Assembly: GCA_033762315.1 (NCBI GenBank)
Contig: JANRLS010000126.1
Location: 1-64,000 of the forward strand
From: CAYLLN01 sp033762315
Lineage (GTDB): Bacteria; Planctomycetota; Planctomycetia; Pirellulales; Pirellulaceae
DNA: 64,000 nt
Direction: 5' to 3'
Of this stretch, positions 25,213 to 35,000 are shown piece by piece (position 1 is the stretch's first letter; the number at the start of each line of letters is the position of its first letter). The position numbers and the translations under genes are program-made. A model generated the notes under the pieces. That model was not told the DNA's origin. It saw nothing but the letters and a program-made list of their open reading frames with translations, and ran no database searches.

Positions 25213-27504
25213 ATGCGACACGCCATCCTTGCGGTTGGGATGCTATCGATGCTGGCGGGCACGGTGCTCGCCCAAGATGCCTCGTACACCCCCCAGTGGA
25301 TCAATCGCGAGGCGGAATTTCCGGCGTGCGGGGTGATGGACGTGAACCACGATGGCAAACTGGATATTGTCAGCGGCGGGTTTTGGTACGAGGCACCGCG
25401 GTGGACCAAGCACTTTCTCCGCGAGGTGGAGGTCATTCGCGGACGGTTCGATGACTATTCGAACCTGGAACTGGATGTCAACGCCGACGGCTGGACGGAC
25501 ATCGTCAGCGTGAATTATCGCAGCAAACGCCGGTTTTGGATCGAGCATCCGGGCGAGAAGATCAAGGCCAGTCCCGATTCGCCCTGGACGAAGCACGTCA
25601 TTGATACCCCCGGCCCGATGGAAACGGGGCGGCTGCACGACATTGACGGCGACGGGAAGCTCGACATCTTGCCCAACGGCACCGATTTCGCCGCCTGGTA
25701 CGAACTGGTCCAGGAAAAGACGGCAGCCGGCCGAATGGCCCCCAAGTTCATCAAGCACGACCTTCCGAGCGAAATCGCCGGGCATGGCGTCGGCTTTGGC
25801 GATATCAACGGCGACGGCCGGGGAGACATCGTCGGCCCGCGCGGCTGGCTCGAAGGGCCGGAAGACCGCCGCGCCGGCCGCTGGATCTGGCATCCCGATT
25901 GGGAACTGACCCGCGACGCCAGCATTCCGATTCTCGTTCACGATGTGGACAGCGACGGAGACAACGACCTGGTCTGGGGCCGCGGCCATCGGTATGGGCT
26001 GTATTGGCTGGAACAGAATTCGCCCCTCTCCCCTCGCGGGAGTGGGGCCGGGGGTGAGGGGGCAGCCGGTACCGCCAATGCCGCGACCTCTTCGTGGACC
26101 CGCCACGCCATCGACACCAGTTGGTCCCAGCCACACAGCCTGCTGCTCGCCGATCTCGACGGCGACAAACAGCCCGAGATCATCGCCGGCAAGCGCTACC
26201 TGGGGCACGAAGGACGCGATCCGGGGGAGTATGAGCGGATCGAACACCATGCCTATTCGTTCGACGGCAAGACGCGGACGTTCCAGCGCCACAAGATCGC
26301 CGCCGACGTGGCCGGCTTTGGCCTCGATCCGCAAGTCGTCGATATCGACGGCGACGGCGACTTGGACTTCGTCGCTGCCGACCGGAATGGTCTGTCGCTG
26401 ATTGCCAATCACTCCCGCAGTGACGTGCTGAACACTTCAACGAGCTTGAGTTCCGCCGCGCCGATTCGCCCTGATCGCTTCCACTTGCTCGATGACGGCA
26501 CGCTCGGCAAACCCGGAACCGCCACTCCTTTTGCCTGGGACGCTCGCCGACGAATGATCAAAGACGGCATGGAGCAAGTCATGGGCGATCTGCCCGACCC
26601 TTCCCGCCGTGTGCCGCTCGACGTGCAGATCGAATCCCGCGAGGAGACGCTCGATTACGTCCGCATCAAGCTCACCTATGCCGCGGAGCCAGGCGACCGC
26701 GTGCCGGCGCTCCTCTTGGTGCCGAAGTCAGTGAAACTCGATGCGGAGGGGTTAGCCGGAACTGCGGCCAGCAAGCTGCCGGCGATGCTCTGCCTGCATC
26801 CAACGAATGTCGATGGCAAATCGCAAACCGCCGGCCTCGTGGGCGAAAAGACACGTCATTATGGTCATCAACTGGCTCAGGAGGGCTTTGTCTGCCTGAT
26901 TCCCGACTATCCGAGCTTCGGCGAATACAAGGACTACGACTTTCAGCAGAAGCGGCCGGGCACCGACCAGCCGCTCTACGTCAGCGGCACGATGAAGGCG
27001 ATCTGGAACAACATCCGGGCAGTCGATCTGCTGGAAACGCTGGGCTACGTCGATGCCGACAAGATCGGCACGATTGGCCACTCGCTGGGTGGGCACAACG
27101 CTCTCTACACCGCCGTCTTCGAGCCGCGGCTCAAGTGTGTGGCGACTAGCTGCGGCTTCACGGCGTTTCACGACTATTACAAAGGAAATCTGAAAGGCTG
27201 GACCAGCGACCGCTACATGCCGCGGATTCGTGATGTGTACGAGAATAGCCCCGACAAAATGCCGTTCGATTTTCCCGAGGTGCTGGCCGCCATCGCCCCC
27301 CGCGGCATTTACGTTGCCGCCCCGCTGGCCGACGCCAATTTCGACAATCCGGGAGTCCGCAAGTGCATCGCCGCCGCCCAGCCTGTGTTCGATTTGCTCG
27401 GCGGCAAGGATCAACTCGTCGCCGAATATCCCGACTGCGCCCACGACTTCCCCGACGACGTGCGTGAGCGGATGTATGCGTGGCTGAAGCAGCAACTGAA
27501 GTAG
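25213..27504 (+). CDS. Secreted VCBS/FG-GAP repeat protein fused to an acetylxylan-esterase-like hydrolase
   Basis: The ~763-residue product has a signal peptide (HAILAVGMLSMLAGTVLA). The N-terminal ~400 residues hold about seven calcium-binding FG-GAP/VCBS loops (DVNHDGKLD, DVNADGWTD, DIDGDGKLD, DINGDGRGD, DVDSDGDND, DIDGDGDLD). The C-terminal ~290 residues are an alpha/beta hydrolase: nucleophile Ser624 in GHSLGGHN and His744 in CAHDFPDD fit the acetylxylan esterase/dienelactone hydrolase group. ATG 25213 was preferred over GTG 25198 because it starts the signal peptide. An in-frame palindromic repeat adds residues near 270-290. It is followed 10 bases later by an M81 peptidase gene. A role in extracellular polysaccharide breakdown is plausible. 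Confidence 0.87.
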   Translation: MRHAILAVGMLSMLAGTVLAQDASYTPQWINREAEFPACGVMDVNHDGKLDIVSGGFWYEAPRWTKHFLREVEVIRGRFDDYSNLELDVNADGWTDIVSVNYRSKRRFWIEHPGEKIKASPDSPWTKHVIDTPGPMETGRLHDIDGDGKLDILPNGTDFAAWYELVQEKTAAGRMAPKFIKHDLPSEIAGHGVGFGDINGDGRGDIVGPRGWLEGPEDRRAGRWIWHPDWELTRDASIPILVHDVDSDGDNDLVWGRGHRYGLYWLEQNSPLSPRGSGAGGEGAAGTANAATSSWTRHAIDTSWSQPHSLLLADLDGDKQPEIIAGKRYLGHEGRDPGEYERIEHHAYSFDGKTRTFQRHKIAADVAGFGLDPQVVDIDGDGDLDFVAADRNGLSLIANHSRSDVLNTSTSLSSAAPIRPDRFHLLDDGTLGKPGTATPFAWDARRRMIKDGMEQVMGDLPDPSRRVPLDVQIESREETLDYVRIKLTYAAEPGDRVPALLLVPKSVKLDAEGLAGTAASKLPAMLCLHPTNVDGKSQTAGLVGEKTRHYGHQLAQEGFVCLIPDYPSFGEYKDYDFQQKRPGTDQPLYVSGTMKAIWNNIRAVDLLETLGYVDADKIGTIGHSLGGHNALYTAVFEPRLKCVATSCGFTAFHDYYKGNLKGWTSDRYMPRIRDVYENSPDKMPFDFPEVLAAIAPRGIYVAAPLADANFDNPGVRKCIAAAQPVFDLLGGKDQLVAEYPDCAHDFPDDVRERMYAWLKQQLK
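26019..26072. repeat. GC-rich palindromic repeat inserted in a coding region
   Basis: The sequence CCCCTCTCCC, a short loop, GGGAGTGGGG, then a G-rich tail, lies inside the gene at 25213-27504. It is translated as a low-complexity stretch (NSPLSPRGSGAGGEGAAG) between two VCBS loops. On the other strand it reads LTPGPTPARGEG, a phrase often seen in spurious planctomycete ORFs made from this type of repeat. It keeps the reading frame. Confidence 0.7.
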
Positions 27505-27514
27505 GAACCTCACC

Positions 27515-29005
27515 ATGCGTATCGGCATTATCGCACTGCTGCAAGAATCGAACACGTTCATTACGCAGAAGACGACGCTGGCCCATTTCGAGCAGGATCT
27601 GCTGGTGACGGGCGAAGGCGTTCGCGAGCGGCTCGCGGGAACGCATCACGAAGTGGCCGGGATGTTCCATGCCTTGCAGGAGGAAGGAGCCGAGGCGGTG
27701 CCGATCTTCGCGGCGCGGGCGGTGCCGTATGGAGTGATCGAGAAGGAAGCCATTGAAAAGCTGCTGGCGATGATGTACCAGGCCCTGGAAGCGGTCGGCA
27801 CGCTCGACGGCCTCCTGGTTGCGCCGCATGGGGCGACGGTCAGCGAGCCGTATCCGGATGTCGATGGGCACTGGATGACGGAAGTTCGCCGCCGCCTGGG
27901 ACCGAATAAGCCGATCGTCGGCACGCTCGATCCGCACGGTAACCTCTCGCCGGCCATGGTCGCGGCCACGAATGCTCTGATCGCCTATCGCACCAACCCG
28001 CACCTCGACCAGCGGGCCCGCGGCATCGACGCGGCCCGGCTGATCGTCCGCACGGTACGGGGCGAAATCCGGCCGACGATGGCCGCGGCGTTTCCGCCTG
28101 TCGCGATCAACATCGAAAAACAGCACACGGCCGAGGAGCCGTGCCTTTCGCTCTACCGGCTGGCCGACGAGCAACTGATGGACGAGCGAGTGCTGACCAA
28201 CAGCATCATGCTCGGCTTTCCCTATGCCGACGTGGCCGAAATGGGGAGCAGCCTGATTGTGATTACCAACGATTCGCCGGACTTAGCCCGCCAAAAAGTG
28301 AACGAACTGGCGGCGCATCTGTGGACCCACCGGCATGATTTCGACGCCGACCTCGTCAGCATCGACGAGGCGCTCGACAAAGCAGCCGGTCTGGCCGGGC
28401 CGGTTTGCCTGCTCGACATGGGGGACAATGCCGGTGGCGGTTCGCCTGCCGATGGGACGCTTATCGCCCAGGCGATGTACGACCGCAAACTCCCCCGGGT
28501 GTTTGCCTGCCTCGCCGATCCGGAGGCCGTTCAGCAGGCCACCGCCGTCGGCATCGGCAACCAGGCGAGTTTTCGCCTGGGGGGGAAGGCGGACAACCAG
28601 CACGGTCCGCCGCTCGTGTGCGAGGCCACCGTGCTCGGTCTTTACGACGGCCGGTTCGAGGAGCCGCAGCCGCGCCACGGCGGCTTCACCAAGATGGACC
28701 AGGGGCCGACTGCCGTCATCCGCACCGCGGCCGGCCTGACGCTGATGCTCACCACCCGCCGGATGCCCCCCTTTAGCCTGCGACAATTGACGACTTTCGG
28801 CATCGACCCGGCCGAGTTTCATCTGCTAGTGGCGAAGGGGGTCAACGCGCCGGTGGGGGCGTATAAGGAGGTCTGCCGGCATTTCATACGCGTCAACACG
28901 CCCGGCAGCACCACCGCCGACCTCCGCCAACTGACCTATCGCCATCGCCGCCGGCCGCTGTTTCCGCTGGACCAGGATATCGAGTGGAACCCCACCGCCG
29001 GCTGA
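27515..29005 (+). CDS. M81 family metallopeptidase (MlrC-like)
   Basis: This 496-residue protein belongs to the MlrC (microcystinase C) family of zinc-dependent peptidases. Visible are the N-terminal IGIIALLQESNTF, LLVAPHGATVSE, the metal-binding region GTLDPHGNLSPAMV, AYRTNPHLDQRARG, and CLLDMGDNAGGGSPADGT with VVCEATVLGLYDG-type residues in the C-terminal half. The true substrate in this organism is unknown; the microcystin link comes from one characterised member. It starts 10 bases after the esterase gene and is probably co-transcribed with it. Confidence 0.9.
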   Translation: MRIGIIALLQESNTFITQKTTLAHFEQDLLVTGEGVRERLAGTHHEVAGMFHALQEEGAEAVPIFAARAVPYGVIEKEAIEKLLAMMYQALEAVGTLDGLLVAPHGATVSEPYPDVDGHWMTEVRRRLGPNKPIVGTLDPHGNLSPAMVAATNALIAYRTNPHLDQRARGIDAARLIVRTVRGEIRPTMAAAFPPVAINIEKQHTAEEPCLSLYRLADEQLMDERVLTNSIMLGFPYADVAEMGSSLIVITNDSPDLARQKVNELAAHLWTHRHDFDADLVSIDEALDKAAGLAGPVCLLDMGDNAGGGSPADGTLIAQAMYDRKLPRVFACLADPEAVQQATAVGIGNQASFRLGGKADNQHGPPLVCEATVLGLYDGRFEEPQPRHGGFTKMDQGPTAVIRTAAGLTLMLTTRRMPPFSLRQLTTFGIDPAEFHLLVAKGVNAPVGAYKEVCRHFIRVNTPGSTTADLRQLTYRHRRRPLFPLDQDIEWNPTAG

Positions 29006-29038
29006 GCCGAGCTGAGCCTCATGCCGCAAAATGCATTC

Positions 29039-32000
29039 TCATGCCGCGGCAGCCGCGCTGGCCGGTGGGCAGCACCGCGACCGGACAGCCAGCACGACTC
29101 CCGTCACCAGCAGCACCAGTCCGGCAACCGGGAAGACGCCGGTCAGCAGGCTGCTGAGCCCCACCAGCGACAGGAGCAGTCCAAACGCGAAGGTGTCGCT
29201 TAGGCGGCGGCCAGCCTGGCGAACTTGCGGTCGCGTGAGAGCCCATCCAATCGCGACGACGAGCAGCACCGCGGCCAGGCCCCACAAGCGGGCAATCAGC
29301 GACTGGGCGAAGGGGCGGGCGGTGATTTCGATCTCGCCGCGCGGCGTGGTGAAGTCGTACACGGTCCCTCGCCGGGGGAGTTGAAAATCGAGACTGGCGA
29401 GCCCGCCCGGCGCGGCGAAGTACGTGCTGCTACCATCGGTTGGTGGAGCTTCGTATGCCGGACGTCCAGGCTCGGCCGGCATTGATCCACCGGCAGGGCC
29501 TGCAAATCCTAGCCCGCCACCACCAACGCCCCCCATGCCACCCCCCATCGGCTGGCCGGACTGAACTTGCGGCAGGCTGGGGTTCTTGGCGCCAAAGGCG
29601 AAGTCGTTGTTCATTTCCAGACGCTGCTCGAGTTGGAACCGCTGCTGCAATTGCTGCTGATAGTTGTCTTGCTGTTGTTTGGCGGTGGCGGGCTGATTGG
29701 GATCACGGTCGCCGAGGTCGTCTTTGAGCTTCTTTTGGATCTCGTCGCGCTGCAAATCGTTGAAGAGCTGCGGCGCTTGCTGGCCGTCCCCTTTGGCCTG
29801 GCCTTGCCCACGCTGTTCGGCTTCGTTCCCCTTCACATCCTTGCCTTCGCCGCTGCGATAGAACCGGCCTCCCGCGGGCTTGCCGCTATAGTTGCTCCCC
29901 CTGCCTTCACTTTTCGCTGGGGCAATCGCATCGTCGGCCGATTTGAGGCCGTTCTGATCGAGAAACGACGGATTGAAGGCGCTGGTCTCCGGGGTGGCTT
30001 TGGTCTTCTCTTCCTGCTCGATGGCGTCGAAATTCCCTTTCAGGCCGGAATCGACATTCTTCGACCGCCGCACCTCTTTGTTCCGCCAATACTCGTTGAG
30101 CCGCTCGCGGTTGTCGCCGGCTTGCACCTCGATCTGCGAAAGTTGCTCCTCGACCACGCGCTCGGCTTCGTCGATGAGGGCCGAGTTGGCCGTTTGCAGC
30201 GAACGCCCCTTCTCGTTGTAGTTTTCGCCCGACAGGCTGCGGGTGCTGTCGAAGAGCATGATCTTCGCCTGTTGCAGATTGTTGGCCGCGCGGGTTTTGG
30301 TGAAGGCGCTGCCGCTGCCCAGCAATTCCTTGGCGGCGGCGATGCGGCGGCTCAGATACGCCTGAAATCCCTCGGCGAGCTCCCCTTCGTCCTCGATCTT
30401 CCGCATCGAACCGCCAAAGTCGAACCAGCGAAAGCCCTCGGGCAGCATCAGCCGCACCTGGCTTTGCTCGACGTTGATGTTGACCGTGCGAATCAGTGGA
30501 AAGCGAACTTGCCCCAGGCTGTTGACCGGCGGGAGCGTGCCGCCATATTTCAGTTGCACGGCGAAATCCCCTTCCCCCTCGGCCGTTTTGACCAGCGGAA
30601 TTCGCACGAGGCCCGTTTGCGGCGGGACGGGCTCGGCCGGTTTCACCGGTTCGCCGGCGACGGTCGCCGTCCAAAGCCGCGCGCCATCGGGCAACCGCAC
30701 TTCCAAAAATTGCTCGGTGGCGTTGGTCACGCGATATTCCTGCAAGGCGCGATACGCCCCGGCGGCGTCCAGCACCAGCAGCGTTTGGGCGAATTCGATT
30801 CGCGCGGTGGCGGTTTCCGCCTTGGCCCGCTCGGTGGTGTGAAAGACCAGCTTCGGGTCAACCGCCGACTCGGCCGCCTGCCACGCTTCGTTGATGTTGC
30901 TCCCCAGCCGAGCCGCCAGGTCGCGCCAGGCCTGCTGCTGCGAATTGAGCGCTTCGATGCCGGCGGCCGAATCGACCGCTACTTCGTCGCGACCGGCATT
31001 TTCGAGCACCACCAGCCGCTGCAAGGTCCGGGCGTTTTCGACCCGCGGCAACGTCACCTCCTGCTTGCTTCCCGCCAGCAGCCGATCGTGCTCCAGTTGG
31101 ACGACAAACTCGTCGCGGACGTAGTCCTGCAGCTCGATCTTAACCCGCACCCAACCCGCCAGCGGCTGCCCCTGCGAATCGGTCGCGGGTTCGGTCGCGC
31201 GGCTCTTCAGCAGCTTGATATTCAGCCGTGACTTGGCCAGTCGCTCGGGCAGCAAAAACGACAACCGCCGGATTCCCGCCTGGTCGATCTGGTAATTGAG
31301 ATCGATCGTCTCTTGAATCGCGCGGGGGGTGATTTTGACGTTCGTGAGCGTCCGCACCGACACCTGCGCCGCGCGTGGCACCAGCGTCAGCCCGCCGGAA
31401 TAATCGCCCCCTTGCAGGCGAATGACGGTTCGGGCGGCGGCCTGCTGCTCGCGTGTCAGCCAGCCGGCCACTTCCGCGGGCAGCCCCGGAGCGCAGTTTT
31501 TCAGGTCTGTCAGCCGGGCGTCGGTATCCAGATCGGGGAGGATGACCAAATGCCCCTCCTGGCGCGACACCCCCAGGGCCCGAATCACCGGCAGCGGCAG
31601 TTCGCGCTGTTTCGGCTCGCCGTCGGCCGACGGCGGATCGCCGACGCCGACAATCCGGCCCAGTAGCGTCAGCTTGAATTCGCTGGTATGCCCCGCCAGC
31701 ATGTGGACCGTCAGCGTTTTGACTCCCATCGCCTCGGTGATGGCCCATTCGAGATCGCCGGGGCCGATGTTGTCGAGCTGAAAGCCCGCCGGCAGCGCCA
31801 CTTGGGCTTGAAAGAGCGGCTCGCCGCGGGGACGGAAAATCACCGTGGCGAAAAGCCGAGAAGCCCGCTCGCCGGCGTCAAAAATGGCCCGCACTTCGGC
31901 GGTCGTTTCGGCGACCGGAGGAGTGGCCGCGAGCGACAGCGACGCCGGGAGCCGGGCGAACTTGAAGGTCTGGAAGGGCTGCACGACGAGAACCGCGGCG

Positions 32001-35000
32001 TCGGTGGCGTCCGAAAGGCGCTCGACGGTGGCGGTCGTCCCGGCGGCGTCGGCCCGCGACATCCCTTTCATTTCGACCGCGCGCAACTCCAGCCGCGGGC
32101 TGCGGCGAATGGCGAGCTCCCCCTGTTGCAGCACCGCGCCCTCCACCTGCACGATGGGGACCGCGAATTCGGCGAGCTCCCCTTGGCCGACGCGACCTCG
32201 GCGGGCAATTTGCACCGTCAGCGTTTCGTTCCCCTGGGCTGCCTTGAGCAGCGTCACGTCGATCGTTTGTTCCCCGCCGACGGTTTTCGCCGTCCAGCCG
32301 CGGAGGTTGTCGCCGCTGACCTGCTCGACGAGCAGCCCAGCGGGGATGCGGAACGTGAACGAATCGCGCACGGCCCGGCCGAAATCGAGCCGCCCTTGCC
32401 AGACGAGGCGGAGCGAATCCTCGCGGACATCGAGCACGGCGGTCGAAACGGCGGTCAGCGCCTGATCGACCTGCCCTTCGCTCACTTTGGTTCGCCATTC
32501 CAGTTGCAAGGTTCCATCGCCGGCAAGCGCGGTTTCAATCCTTTCATCGGCGGCGCTCGTTTCGACCAACCCCTTGTCGGCCAATCCCTGCTGGCGGACC
32601 TCGGTTCCCGCTTGGGGGACCGTCAACGTGAGCGCGGCCGAGGGACCGACCGGCAATTGGCCGCGGGCAATCCGCCAGCCACCCTGCCGCGCAACTCCCA
32701 TTTGCACGGCGAATTCCAGCTTTTTCCGCCCCTTCCCCGCCAGATGGAGCAGCAACAATCGGCCCGGCGGACCAGCCGCGGCGGGCTTGGCCCCCTGCTG
32801 GGCCGCTTGCTGGGCCGGGGGATTGGGGGCCGGCCGAGCTTGCGGTTCCACGGGTTCAACCACTTGTAGCCGGGCGACGCCGCCATCGAGCGTGGCCCGC
32901 AGCAGCACGCCGCCATCCAGATGCAGCGGCACGCTGATCGGCTTGTCGGTATAGACATCGATCACCAGCGTGCCGACGAGCGTCAGCGAATCGGCGGCGG
33001 CCAAAGTCGCGTCGTAGGTCGCGCCGGCCAGAGCATGATCGGCGGGGAGCCTGGTCGTAACGATCTTCTGGTGCGGATTGGCCCGATTCCAAAGCTGCAA
33101 ATACTTCGCATACGGAACGAGCAGCTTCTCGCCCGGGTTCGATTGCAGTGGTTTGTCGGGGTCGTAGGGGACGATCACCGCGTCGGGCGGAACCGCGACC
33201 GGTCCTCCTGGCTCGACGAGCGGCAGAATGTCCTTCAGGTTGACGATCCGGACTTCCTCGGGCATATCTTGGGCAAACATCGAGCCGGCTGCCGAGAACA
33301 CGCCGATGGCGACCAGCAAGCCGGCGATTTGACTCACCACCGGAGCCGGCTCACAGCAACCGGCGGGCAGGCGGGCGCGAATCCAGCGGGCGGTGGCGAC
33401 AACCACCGCGGCCAGCGGAAAATAAATCGCCAGCACGCAGCCGGCATAGAAGACATAGTCGAGCACGATCGCCACTTCGTCGAGCTGACTCGTAAAGAGC
33501 AGCGGCAAGCACGAAGCGAGCAGCACCACCAGGACGTACGTCGCCTGCCGGCGAGCCGAGTGGAATGTCAGCCCGATGCCGACGAGACCGACCAAGAGTG
33601 CAAGCCCCCAGGCCGCCGCCAGCATCCGCCGCTGATCGACAACGACGGCCCGCAAGTTGGGATTGGCCCCCAGGCTACGGAACGTGACCGATTCGCCCCC
33701 CGTGTCGGGCTCGAACGGGATCATTAGGCTGCTGATGCCTTGGAGCGTATCGATGCGCGCGGACTGGGGAGTGACTTTGCTGGTGTCCACGGCCGCGGCC
33801 TTGGTTTCCTCGTCTCCCGCCATGGGCGGAGCATTCTGCGGCATCGCCACGCCTGGCTCGGGCGTGGCTGGCTTGGCGAATTGACCCGGATCGACCGCCG
33901 GCGCGGGAGGGAGCGGGACGGGCATGTCGGACGGTTTGGGTGCTGGCGGAGCCAGATCGCGTTTCCGCATGTCGGCATCGAGCGCCTCAGCAGCGGGCAG
34001 CGCCATTTCCGGGGCCGCCGTCGGCGTGGGGACCGGTTCCGCCATCGGTGCCAATGGGGTGGGACTAGGCATGGCATTGCCTCCGTAGCTGAACGACAGT
34101 TCGCTCGACTCTTGCCAGCTTTGTCCCTGAATAGCCGCGGATTTCGCCAGCGAGAAAGACTCCCCGCGCGAGGCCAAATAGAACGGATCGACTCCCCCCG
34201 CGAGCCAATACAGCACTTTCGCCGCCTTGACCGCCGCCAGCTCGCGCGGCGGAAGTTCATCGGTAAAAACCGTCCCGGCGCTGCGGCGCAGCATATAACC
34301 GGTCGGCAGATGCACGGTCCAGTCGAGATCGGCCTGGGGAATCTCGCGCTGCGCGTCGGTCCCGGCGGCCCGCACCAAAAGCACCGGCGCGGAAGCGGCC
34401 ACTTCGCCTGCCAGGCCGAGCGCTCCACGCGGCTTAGTCTCATAAACGATTCGCAAACTCCGCACCGCCAGAGCATTCTGCGCCGCGAGGCTCAAGAGCA
34501 GGCTGTCCCCCTCGCGCTGCGGTTTGGTCGGCTGGTCAGCGACCATGATGGTCCAGAGGGTCGATTCGGGGGGCAAACGAACTTCCAGCAGCGTCGCCTT
34601 CGTGAGCAGGTCGTAAGTGGCCAGCGATTGGCTTCGCCCGGCGGCCGAGACCTTCGTCGTCAGGGCGGCTCGCTGCACCAGCGCCGCCGGCAGGGGATAG
34701 GGATCGCGGCGCGAGATATCCACCTTCACTTCCGCGGCGGTCCCCACATAGCCGAACGCCCCGATCACCCGCCGTCCCATCCGGCCGCTCATGGCATAGT
34801 CGGTGAGGGCCAATTCCCCCACATCGACCGGCCGGGCGGTGGTCGCAACCTCCACGTCGAGCTCGGCATCCCCCTCGACCGAGACAAAGGCCGATTGATA
34901 CTCGACCTCTTCGGCCCGCACCAGCGGCAGGGGGAGCCCTTGCTGATTGCCCGCGGGCAAGCGCTGCTGGAAGCTGACCGCGAGGCGCACCAGCCCGCTT

